Assembly: GCA_014898425.1 (NCBI GenBank)
Contig: RCSZ01000005.1
Span: 1,452,501-1,516,500, forward strand
DNA: 64,000 nt
Reading direction: 5' to 3'
Origin: Botryotinia globosa
Taxonomy: Eukaryota; Ascomycota; Leotiomycetes; Helotiales; Sclerotiniaceae
Positions 48,020-59,083 of this stretch are shown in pieces. Every line of letters begins with the position of its first letter. Positions within the stretch are counted from its first letter, which is position 1. Below the pieces are notes generated by a model that saw only the letters and a list, made by a program, of their open reading frames with translations, made no database searches and was not told where the DNA came from. Both the position numbers and the translations under genes were made by a program.

Positions 48020-48759
48020 AATCAGACACTGCCCAGAAAACCCTGATAGCCTACGTAAAGGCGCGGAAGTTATAAATAAATCACTGGCAATTTCTCTGGA
48101 GATATCATATATTGAGATGGTACCTGAAATGGTCGGGCGTAAAATGGATCGGGGATGTGGAGTTAAGTGTTACCAGTTGGTCTGGGCCGCGGGAGACGGT
48201 AGAAAACTGTTGATATGTGAGAAGACAGAAAGTGAGCAATTAAACAATTGAGTGATAACTTATGGTTCACTGTTGCGGAAGCTTGTTACTTCTCACTTCA
48301 AAGTTTCTGTTTGCTTTTCACATCAATGAATCGCGTTTCTCCTTATGAGAATTGTCAAGCGTGGCGGGGTTTACATGAACTGGAGATGTAGGCACAGAAT
48401 AGGTACTATAAAGACCTAATTACAATTATGGCATACAAAGTTCACACAATGTCCTGTCACCTGGTGAAAGCCTTGTTCGACCAGAAGGTTCCCACTTATT
48501 TCAAAGAAAGACCAATTTTGAAATTCATCTATCTATTAATGCATACAACAGCTACTTACTAACCCCAAAATCTGTCACTAACATTATACGCTCCCTCTTA
48601 CACTCATACGACCTTAAACCACGCACCAATACACTAATTAAACAACAAACTAAATGAAAAGGCTTTTCCAATTTATGTCTCCCACTTCTCATTCTCCTTC
48701 CTCCATCTCAAAACAATCACCATTGCTCATCTCACATCCCTCTCACTGTCTTCAAACCA
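48020..48759. other. Convergent intergenic region
   Basis: No coding signal between the 3' ends of the disrupted gene (plus) and the mucin-like gene (minus). Confidence 0.55.
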
Positions 48760-50472
48760 TTACCCGCTAACAACAAGATCATCCACATACAATCCAGGTG
48801 AATCGGTAGCCCCGCTATCACAGTAAGAATGCACGGTCAAAGGCACACTCTGCACTCCATCTCCGACGCTTCCGGGAGCAGTGAAGAAGAGATAGATCAT
48901 GCTCCAACCAGGGTAAGTGGAGGAGTTGATGAGTGTGGTGAGGGAAGATTGCGTGGGGGTTTGAACTAATGAAAGGGTTAGTGATTTGTTGGGGGGGAAG
49001 TGAGGGAACGGAGTGTTAAAGAGGACTTACGATAGATGTAGCAATTGGATGATGGATTGATGCTGAGGTTATTACTTGCTTTCACGTAACCGGTAAGGAG
49101 GTAGTTGGACGAGGGACAAGCGGATACAGTTTGGGTTAGAGTTATGTATGAGGTAGCTGAAGATGATGGGAAGAAAAGTAACTCTCTGGAAAAGGAAGTT
49201 CAAGGATTAGTACATGTATCTATCTTTTTGGGGACGAGGAGAAACTCACAAACTGGTAGATCCGCTATGAGGAACGGCTGTAGTGGTATAACTAGGCGCG
49301 TTCGGTCCCGTAGCCACTGCTTCAAAGGGCTCGATACCATTTCCATTTTCGAATCCACCATTGATCAATGTAGGATGGATAGTGCAGGCTGGAGGTGACA
49401 CAGTGGTAAATTGTATAACAGTCGTGGTACCTAGGCTAACCACGGTAGTTGGTACTTGAACAGTGGTTATGACGGTCGTTGCAACAGTCGTGGCTTGTGT
49501 AAATGTCGATAAAACGGTCGTCGTTTGGTCTCCAACTGTACTGATAACGGTTGTGGTTATTGTGATGGATGAAATGGAGGGTAAAGGTGCGGAAGAAGTC
49601 ACTGTGTATATACTCGTCGATGTGGCTGCAGAAGAAGGAAGTGACGAAGTTATGAATGAGGAAGATGGTAGCAAAGTGTACGTGGTGGAAGCTGCGGTAC
49701 TGGGAATTAAGCTCGAAGCTGAGGAAAATTCAATTGAAGTGCTAGGTTCAACGGATGTGAAGGAAGTAAATATAGAACTTTCACTCTGGATAATACTGCT
49801 TGATTCCAAAACTGACGTCGATAACTCTGGAACGCTTGTCGATTCAGAAGAAACTGGCACAGATGATACAGATATACTGTTTGATACTGTAGGCGTGACA
49901 TAGGCTGAGGAGGTTTCTGTAGAGACTTCTGAGACTACCGCGGAAGATTCTACCGAGGTCTGGATTAATGAAGAAGAAGGTTCTGAAATAACAGCACTGC
50001 TCGAAGTATAGGTTGGAATTGCTGTGGATCCTTCCGTGATTATCGAAGAAGGTTCCAATGTCGTTACAGGATTAACGAGACTGGTTGATGGAAGCGAAGG
50101 TTCAGAAGAGAATGACGAAAATACCAAGCTTTCTGTAGAAGAAAGGGTCCCCAAGAACGATGATACGAGCGTGGAAGATTCAATTGAAGAGACAGGACTG
50201 GGAGATGTGTAAGTAGCAGCTGCGCTGCTGGATGTTGATGTACTGCCTAGGATCTCAGAGCTAGTAGAGGCAGATGTGAAGCCGGGAGTCGAGTATACAC
50301 CACTGCTGGGGGGTGCAGAAGAAGAAAAAATAGGACATTCGGAGGCAGTCACAGTAATAGTCTCCTGAGTGGGACATAAAGATAGCGTCGCTTGTCTTTT
50401 GCCAAATTCGTAAGCAGCGGAAGATTCAAAGATAGAAAGCGCGACAAGAACAAATCTCTGAGAAACGAACAT
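48760..50472 (-). CDS. Secreted Ser/Thr-rich mucin-like protein with C-terminal carbohydrate-binding-like domain
   Basis: Exons 49250-50472, 49031-49185 and 48760-48965 give 527 aa; introns 49186-49249 (GTGAGT) and 48966-49030 (GTAAGT). A signal peptide (MFVSQRFVLVALSIFESSAA) is followed by a possible Kex2 site (GKRQ) and a short Cys pair. About 300 residues dominated by Ser, Thr and Val follow, likely heavily O-mannosylated. A TTTV-rich stretch leads to a jelly-roll-like module starting CTIHPTLINGGFENGNGIEP and ending with paired Cys and LYVDDLVVSG; this NGGFE...VDDL pattern is seen in CBM4/9-like domains. No GPI signal is visible at the end. Probable cell-wall or extracellular adhesin-type protein. 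Start at 50472 gives a normal signal peptide; 50487 is an alternative. Confidence 0.85.
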
Positions 50473-51332
50473 GATGTCAAAGTGCAATGTTTAAAATCAG
50501 GAAATGACAGACAACGAAAAGGCGTGGACAGCTCATGAAAGAACTCCACAAAGGGTTTATGTATATGTATTGAACCCATCCTCAGCTGTCATTTGGAATG
50601 AGACACATACGCAAGAAATCAATAAAAAATCCCTTGTTTTTCTTTTACAATTTCGAAAAGTCTCAAGAAAATTCATTATTTGGAGCTCAAACAGGCACTT
50701 GATGCAAGGAACAAAATATGATATGGTGGAAATATTGAATACAGCGACACACCATCTTGGTATACGAACGCCATATTGCCATATGGATGTAGAGCTACAA
50801 ACCTGGTGTCGTGCGTGCACTTATTGTAATTCTCGTGATTGCGTCCTTTAGATATTGACGGCAGATATTGAAAATGAATCTCCCACTTTAGTCTAATCTA
50901 CCGACTATGATTCCAATGTGCAAAATTCCGTAGGACAATGAAAGACTTGATATTGAAGCATCTACTGTAACTGCCAGGTGTTGAGGGACAACAACCATAC
51001 TGACTGACCCAAATTACTTTTGGCGAGTAAAGTTCATTATGAATCTGTCTCAAGTAAGGCAGCCTCACTCCCTCAGAGGAGTCAAACAAGCATGAAATTT
51101 TCCGGGTTCTGATATTATCAAGGGAAATTGCACCTCCAGGCTCACTGCCTCGGGCGTTGGTGGAGAGCTTCAATGTGACCTATTACATTCAGTATCAAGA
51201 TCGGTTATCTTTGCCACAACTTTACTTTTTCTCCTCAAGCCTCGCACAAATTGTGAACTTTCAGCTTTCCTTACTTCTCAATATCCAACCTTCTATCTTT
51301 CCAACCCCTTTCATATTGCATGAACGATAGAT
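50473..51332. other. Divergent intergenic region
   Basis: Shared upstream DNA of the mucin-like gene and the deaminase-signature gene; no supported coding sequence. Confidence 0.55.
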
Positions 51333-53390
51333 ATGCCTCGCAATCGCAAAGGAAATGGAATCTTTGACTCTTACGGTTTGCCAAAACCTATCATTGAAGT
51401 CGTGCAGAGTACTCCCAAAACGACTGCTAGCACAAGTTCAAGCACCAGGCACTTGATCGAGTATTCGGCGACACCGAACCAAACTTCAGCACAAAATGGA
51501 CATACATTGAGACAGAGCACGTTGATGCCAAAACTAGCAGATGGCTTGGCATATAATGTTCCTGAGAGACCTCCATCATTGCAACACATTTCGGCTTTGA
51601 AAAGAACGTGCAAATCTATGGCAAAATACTTTGAAGAAAACTCAGTCAAATCCTTTTCTCCAGCCGGACGTGTTAATAGTGATGAGGTATACATTAAGAG
51701 AAAAGGAGATAGAGTTGTTTTCACAGAGCCTATTGCAACCTACAGAAGTAACAGTACAGGCAAAACCTATGGAATCATCCGTCTCAAAGGTGGAGAGGTG
51801 AAATTCAAAGCAGCAAGTGGTTGGGGGAGGAGAGAGCATGACGATTCGTTAAGGGACAACGAATTTTGCTCAGCTGTAAGTTTCCCCAGTTTTGTTAGGA
51901 CAACCATTCGTGTTCTAGTTGTAAGAAACTAGACCACATGCAATACTCTTCTTTGTTTCATTTAATGTGATGCTAATCTGCCGATTACACAGCAAGTATT
52001 ACAATTTTGCAATCACTTAGGCTTCAAACTTCGAAGAAATTGCTGGGACAAGACTGAAATTGGAAGATACGCAGCTTGTCACGTCGAGAAGAAGCTCATG
52101 CTGATGCTTGTACTGGACTTGATCTACGACCCGGAGACCGGCGACATAGCGATGTATAGATTGGAAGAACTTTGGAAACTGAGACCACCACTCCAAGCAC
52201 AAATTTACATCGATAAAGACCCTTGTGAAGGGTGCAGAAATTTTGCTACTATATTGAGGGATTCGACGGGCATCGAATTTGAAATAATTGCTGCGAAAAC
52301 TTTCGTGGAAGCAGAGTGGGTGAAGGTAGATGGAAAAAAGCAGCTCCGGGCGAAGCATGCTGCACAAAATGGGCAATCTCAAATAACGAAGTACTCAAAG
52401 TCCAAGACAAATAGGCCAGGGAAGACGGCAGACTACAACATACCTGAGGTTTCCCCATCTTGGAAAAGTCAATCTGATGGGAAGCGGAAGAGATTCCTGG
52501 ACGATTACGATGACGGATATGATGATAATGAATCCATCTTCCATTCCAATGATTTGCAACCAAAGGCCAAAAGACCATACGGTCACCCTCGAACTGACGA
52601 TCAAATCAACAAATCGAAGTCTAAGTTATCTACCCTTCATTTGAGGAAGCCAGCCCCAACTCATAACGTGCAGAAAGATCTTGCCAGCAACGTGCACTCG
52701 CCTTCAGCTAAACAACGAGGCACAAAAGTGGATCTAAAGTCCACGAAACCTAGCCTGCCTTTGAGTTCGACAAAATATTCCAAAGTGCCTCCACCACGAG
52801 ATTCAGTGGTGGACCACTGCTCTATGTCAGTTAAGAGTGGCAGGCTGCACGGCCATGCTGTACCTTCTGCGCGATCACGAGCAATAGCGGAGCTTCAGCA
52901 GGCAGAAAGAAGTCGACTTTCCAAGCCTGTAGATCACAACTTGCCAAGCCGTCGCAATGTGCCATCCATACCTTCACCCGCTGGAGAAGATGTTTCCACA
53001 GCATCTGATGATTTGGATTCCATGAGCTTGAGAAGTTCGAGAACAGTTTCACCCGAGAGATCTACAGATTCTTTACCTACCCCAGAAATAACGCCTCCCA
53101 CAAGACATGCAAGAGATTCGCCCTCAATGAGATTAAAAACAGCGGAGCCTGTCACCCCGTCAAGATCTACCCGGGGCTCATGTAAACGCAACCTGAGCAA
53201 AGCTGCAACTTGTAGCTCATTATCATCAAAGCAAGTCAGTTCCAGGAGCATTGATTTGACCACTCCCGAACCATCGCCATTGTTCAAAATTAAACAATAT
53301 AAATATACACCACCTTCCAAATCTGGCAAGCATCGCTCAGAGAAGAAGGTCGCTTCTATTCCATTCAGGCTGTCCTATAACCTCGATTAA
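51333..53390 (+). CDS. Putative zinc-dependent nucleoside/nucleic-acid deaminase-like protein
   Basis: Exons 51333-51875 and 51993-53390 (intron with GTAAGT, branch CTAAT, acceptor ACACAG) give 646 aa. The spliced exon 2 contains GRYAACHVEKKLMLML (His211, Glu213) and, about 45 residues on, QIYIDKDPCEGCRNF (Cys259, Cys262). The HxE...PCxxC arrangement, with a helix after HVE and a strand before PCxxC, is the zinc and proton-shuttle signature of the cytidine deaminase superfamily. The pattern resembles the divergent fungal and bacterial-toxin-derived deaminases more than housekeeping CDA or Tad. Residues 1-180 are basic (YGIIRLKGGEVKFK). The C-terminal ~300 residues are Ser/Pro/Lys-rich, disordered, with nuclear-signal-like GKRKRF and many SP/TP sites. 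Family and substrate (free base, DNA, RNA or protein) are undetermined. Confidence 0.7.
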
Positions 53391-54850
53391 ATTTGATTCA
53401 ATCTTCATCCTTTGTCAAACATCAAGGTACTTAATGTATAGTAGATTTTTTGTATACGTATATACAATACATCTAAATACGTTAGTTTAGATGAGAGACG
53501 TGGTTGTCCAAGGTATCAGATACAATAGATGTCAGCGTCAATTGTCTTCATCTTTCCCCGAATGCAGGAACTATAATTAATGATAAGTTATTTGCTGAAT
53601 GTGAGGAATCCTATGCGCTATCTATCATTTTGCTTTGTTTGTAAAATATTGAACCGGATATTTGATAATTCGAGCTGATTCGTGAAGGTTGATTATGAAT
53701 CGTCGAGATGGGTAACAAGGGACGATCTGAGACCATCCATTCTGATTTGACCTACTTCTTATGATTTTAGAGTATCGAGTTGGCATCAAGGGGTATACTC
53801 CTAGGCGCGATAGATGTTCTTCAGTCAGGCTGGGTACCAAGTCCTTTCTGGCTTGTATGCATATGTAGCTGTACTCGCATAATATATCCCGGACTCAAAG
53901 GAAGAAGTGATGGACTACTGGTAAACAAGCTACATACACTTATCTGCTATAATTCGTGCTAGTTGCGTCCACAACCTCTTGATGATGTTCCTTTGGCTCG
54001 CTAGCGTGGAGGGCCTTTTCGCTTCGCTCTAACGCGTAATTTAAAGAATGGAAGTTGACGTTGGTGATAGTCGCGATTCCAATTTAATGTATTTATAGTG
54101 CAGTTCGTAATTTATGCTAATACTAATACGAAGTAGATAGGTACTCGATCGGAATGTACATACCTAGTGCTCATCAATAGTATTTCATTTCATAAGACAC
54201 CAAATGAGATCTTGGCGTTGTTCGACATATTTCTCGTGTAAGCTGGTAACCTTATAATCTGAGCAGCATACTCACACTCCGCACGATGTTAAGTACTGTG
54301 CTCGTAGAACAAGTAGCTGGAATCCACAACTGAAGAGATTTGGCCAATGAAGACAAAGGATTTTAACACGAGCCCCAAAAAGAGAAATGAATGGGGAAGG
54401 GACCACCAAGCTCCATATCAAATTGTCAATCAATCAATCCATATTACTTATCCATCATACTGGCTGAGTCACGTAATCTCTAATCGCAATCGCACAAAGT
54501 AACCGCACGCCTTTAGAAAAATGTGTACACCACCAGTACAAAGTACACACATTGAAAAACCTTGTTAGGAGCACTAGAAAAAACAAGGAGATCCCGCCAG
54601 AGTCAGCTACGGATTGTCAGACACCGTCTCCCGAGAAGAGCCACGTTCCTGTCTGTCTCATCTGCCATAAACCAATTCCCCTCTATTGCCCGAGAAAGGA
54701 GCATCGATCACTCATTCGAGTACAGCTTCCACAGAGCAGCGTGACAACGTTATTGGCTATGAGTACTTTGACTACATCCAGCAAGTAAATCCCCGATAGG
54801 ACTTTGCTTTTTTGTCTGACCCCAAAACACATTTGGCGGTTAATACAAGA
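53391..54850. other. Intergenic, no gene supported
   Basis: AT-rich spacer with a TACTYCGTA motif at 54127-54135. The open frames at 54552-54788 do not begin with ATG, or lack motifs. Confidence 0.5.
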
Positions 54851-57147
54851 ATGGCAGCTTTCTTGTTGCTGCTATCGTTCTCGTTATGTTCATTATTTCC
54901 TCTCATTCTTGCTTTACCAGGTAACAGCGTTTCGCCGTTGGTTGACTCCTCTAGCAAACTAATTTTACCAATACAGGCTGTTGCAGCCAGTGCAAGCCGA
55001 GTTTATACCAATACAATCCAGGGAAAGTTGAGCAGTCGGGATATGGTGCAAATTGCTCTTCTGTGTAGTGTATTTCCTGCTTTCTGGTATCTGCGAAATG
55101 GAAGGAAGAGCAAGGCTTACAATGACACGAAATCACTCAATGGGAGTGCCCATGGAACCATTCCTAGACAGAGTATAGATATCAATGGTGAGCTCTGTCG
55201 CAACGCTCACTCTTTCCGCAAAATATGGAACTCCTGGGCAAGATTACTGATTCATTGGATTTGTAGATTCCGAAGTTGTCGACCCAGGACTTTTAAAAAA
55301 ACATTCCGAGATAAAATCCTACACCACGAGTCGTTTCACATATCCTTCACTGCGAATATTTTTCAGCAGGCATGCTCAAGCCGACAAGCTGCCTACAAAA
55401 CCTGCCCCACTACCTTTACTAGTTTTCATCCATGGTCTGGGGGGTTCAGTTGCGCAATTTAACCCTTTATTAACAAGCCTTGTGAATTTGGCATCATGCC
55501 TTTCAATCGACCTACCAGGCTGCGGCCTTTCAGCATTCGACCCAAAACTACCTTGGGATGCTTATACTGTGGACGCTCTTGCAGAGCTTGTGGGGAGAGT
55601 GATTGAGGACTATAGAGAGAAAGATACAAAGCAAGGTGTAGTTTTGATTGGACATAGCTTGGGTTGCTCTATAGCCGCTTTGCTTGCATCTACAACGTCG
55701 CCACAATCAATTGCGCTATCAGAGAACGTCATGGGACTTGTTGTAAGGAATCAAATCATATGTAAGGTATATTGTGGCATACTAATAAAAAGTTTAGGCA
55801 ATCTGCCCTCGCGCGGAACCCCCTAGTGAAGACGAGGTTAGTAAGTTTCAGAAGCTACTTATGATCCCGAATGTGGTTTTCGACCTTTGGCGAAACTGGG
55901 ATCGCCGAGGTGGCCCTGAGAGTGCTAGTGTGCATAGATTTGTTGGCCCTTCAGCAGATGACGAAACCAAAAGGCTTCAAGAACGATTCAATAGCCAGAG
56001 TAAAACCGCAGTATGGAGGAGAATGGCAGCTGGTACTTTGCCCGTTTATGAAAACCACATTGCGAAAGGTGGACTTGCGGGCAGAGATGTCTGGAAGGGG
56101 CTGGATATGCCAGTCTTCCTTGTTGCGGGGGCGGCTGATAACATCACAAAGCCTGGGGAGATTGAAAAAATCGCCCAATTTCTTGGAAAGTCTCACCCGG
56201 TCCAAATTGACCCCAACGACAAAAGTGAGCCTACACTTGATGCAGCTGCGCCTGTTGATATGTCTGAGAAGAACAAATCTATAAGCAATGGTATCAATCC
56301 CTCGACTGAAGACCTACTTCTCGAAGAAACCCTCGATACCGCTGTGGAATCGCTGGAAGACCCATCGACACCGGATGATTTTGATAGAGTTGAAAACATC
56401 CCTCCGCAGCATCTCAGACCGAAGCGGGTCCTAAAAACGACAATCATTCCAGCCCCCGCTTCGCATGCCTTACTCTACATGCCATCCACCGTGAGAACCC
56501 TTGCAGGTCTTATATCTGATTTTCTTTGTACCCAAGTGTCACCTCGTTTATCCTTGGGTTGGCAACTACAATTCCTCTCTACCTCCGGCAAATGGGATGT
56601 GAAGAATTTAGCAAAGTGGCAAGCAGTAGCGCCTGTTTCAGAGCCTATCGCGGGTGTATTTCGTGCCATGAAAACTTTGAGAGAGGTAGATGATACCCAT
56701 TGTCCAGAGGTCTTTGTGAAAGATTGGGGCGAGCAGATCAAGGATATTGTGGATATTAGCCACGAAAGTCCGGTGTACGATCCACGAGGTCTTGAAAATG
56801 GCGGAATACGATACCACAAATTCCCGACGGTATCTAAAATTCCACCCACATCTGACGAGGTTCTCACCTTCATCAATTTGATTGACCGGCTAAGAGATGA
56901 GCAGGCGGCGAGAAAGGAAAAGGAAGGGGCTGCGGGTGAGTGGTTTGTGGGGGTACACTGTCACTATGGCTTCAACAGAACTGGGTATTTCATTGTATGT
57001 TATCTGGTGGAAAGGTGTGGGTATGGAGTTCAAGGGGCGATTGATGAATTCGCTAAGAGAAGACCGAAGGGCATTAAACATGCTCACTTCATGGACCAGC
57101 TATTTGTTAGGTACTGCGTGGGGTTAAAAAGAGCGCCCACACTCTAA
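54851..57147 (+). CDS. Fusion protein: membrane-anchored alpha/beta-hydrolase plus cysteine phosphatase (DUSP11/RNA-triphosphatase-like)
   Basis: Exons 54851-55187, 55267-55742 and 55798-57147 give 720 aa; introns 55188-55266 (GTGAGC) and 55743-55797 (GTAAGG, branch ACTAAT) keep frame. The order is: hydrophobic N-terminus (1-23), second hydrophobic stretch near DMVQIALLCSVFPAFWY, then the alpha/beta-hydrolase with oxyanion HGLGGS (168-173) and nucleophile Ser243 in LIGHSLGCS. A catalytic Asp may lie in AGAADNITKPGE and His in PAPASHALL. An acidic linker follows, then a C-terminal phosphatase with P-loop HCHYGFNRTG (His658, Cys659, Arg665). The run after it, YLVERCGYGVQGAIDEFAKR and RPKGIKHAHFMDQLFVRYC, is characteristic of capping-enzyme triphosphatase and DUSP11 domains. 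All catalytic residues of the CX5R loop are present. Substrates unknown. Confidence 0.85.
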
Positions 57148-59083
57148 AGGTACAACGGTTAGTAAAGATGCATTGATTTTGGGTGCATCGAACCAGATGA
57201 TGTAAGACGGGAGCTAGGAGTCTTGAATTGTATTGATAAGGCTGGGGAACAGGAATCGCATTTTTTATTGTTGTAAATACCTAGTACGGGTACGATTCGA
57301 GGTTTCACACAGTCAGGTGGACGGACTTTCATTACCCCCAAGTCACTGTATGGGAGAAGTTCCCTAGTTATCAAACAGCATAAATTTTTCTCCAAATTGC
57401 GCTCAAACAGATGGCAAAGGCGGAACGACAGTAATTCTAGATATGCAACAGAGGCACGAACTTTTGATTCCTCATATCAAAAAGCTACAAGTCATCTGCG
57501 TGCAGGATTACTGTGTCACGAGGATTAGGGGTCACGGACTAATATATTGTATGCAGTGTTATCTTACACAGCTTCAGTGGAAACAACATGACACGATTAC
57601 TTCATCGTATCTTTTCAGCTGTCTGTAAGATGAGCGATGCGGTGGAATGATGAGAGTGGGGGCTGAGGACTGGGCTGAGGTTACAGTTGTGTTGCGCGAG
57701 GTTGACGGGGAATTCATGCTCGATGCCGGTGACGATGCAGTTGCCGAGAGAGCCTTGTACCAAGGTAGATATTATTGGAGAAGTGGATGGAAGACTAGTT
57801 CAAACTTTGAAAAGACGCTTAACAGGAAACGTCAAAAAAGGGGGGGGGGGAGGTATCATCTTAAGAGCTGGGGGAATAAAGCCAACAAAGAGGAGTCTTT
57901 TTTTGGGTCGGTAGGAAGAAACATGTTTGCAAAGTAACTTTTGAATAACAAGTGCGTTGAATTCTCGCATTTCAAAAAAGGCATGCAAAATGTTAACAAG
58001 ATTAAGAAGTTTAGTAACGTCATGAGTTTAATTCATACGATACAATTGTATCATCCTTCTTTCTCATCACCTTCTAGCCTCCAATGTAAATTTTACTTCT
58101 CTCCCCGACAGTATTCGCGGATGCTTTCCATATATTTTATACAGAGTGTTGCGCCGATCCTGATCTCACTGATATCCGAGCAAAGACTACAGCAATGTCT
58201 TGAGTTCAAATGAGGATAACAAATGCCACTGCAGAGGTCAAAACATAGGAACTGTTCTTGATCAATGAATGTGTAGATCCAATATGGAAACCAATATGTA
58301 GATTCGTCTTTCGACCTAGAGAGACGACAATATCAATGGGTCTAGAAATCATCTGGGAAGACTTCAAATTCATTTCTTTGAGCTGTAAACTGTAATGAGC
58401 TCGAAGTTATCGACGAAATCCGCAAAATGGATTGTGGCTCTTGAAGCTCTTCGCCGTGAAGAAATTAAATAAACTTTGAAGATCCATAAATTTAGAGAAT
58501 CCTCATTAGTGGGAACCAGTCGGCTGAGTTGACTGAGTTGTAACTTGTCGGAGTCCGACTATTGCCCATCTCGTATTGTCCATGTGATTTAAAATAAGGG
58601 ACGTTGGCACTTGGCACGTTGGGTGAAGTTAAAAATGCGTAAGGCTGTATTGTATGTAGGTAGTAGGTATAGTACACCAGTACCGGTTCACGGAATCACG
58701 GGTGACTTTCAAGATGCATAACTTGCATAATTCGCATAAAATGTCTCCTTTTGCAATGCTAGCTCAAGGCTGTGAGCGACGTCACCTCATTGATTGGTCA
58801 ATCGTTCCGTTCTTTCCCAATTAATCCCATACGAAGTACACAATTTCGTTCATCGTATGCTTAGGTACCAGTACTTCCAAGATCGCTCTAAGCAGAAAGT
58901 TTAATATGGCATTTTTCTTTCTCTCTCTCTCTCTTGCAATGTTCAATTGCTGTCGGGATCAAGTTAAGATATTCTCATATTTCTTCTTCATTTCCCTTCA
59001 CTGATTCCAACAATGTGCACATGAATACGAGTATAACAAATTGACGTATTGCGGGGAAACTAAACCTCAGCCTGATTGATAGG
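57148..59083. other. Intergenic, no gene supported
   Basis: Contains an 11-base G run at 57840-57850, a TACTYCGTA motif at 58830-58838 and a CT-rich tract at about 58915-58935 that probably belongs to the promoter of the next gene. The open frames at 57647-57937 are interrupted by homopolymer and show no motif. Confidence 0.5.

Noticed and set aside
49463..50212. Plus-strand frames of up to 146 codons
   Set aside because: Antisense to the Ser/Thr-rich mucin gene; repetitive codons on one strand leave the other strand open.
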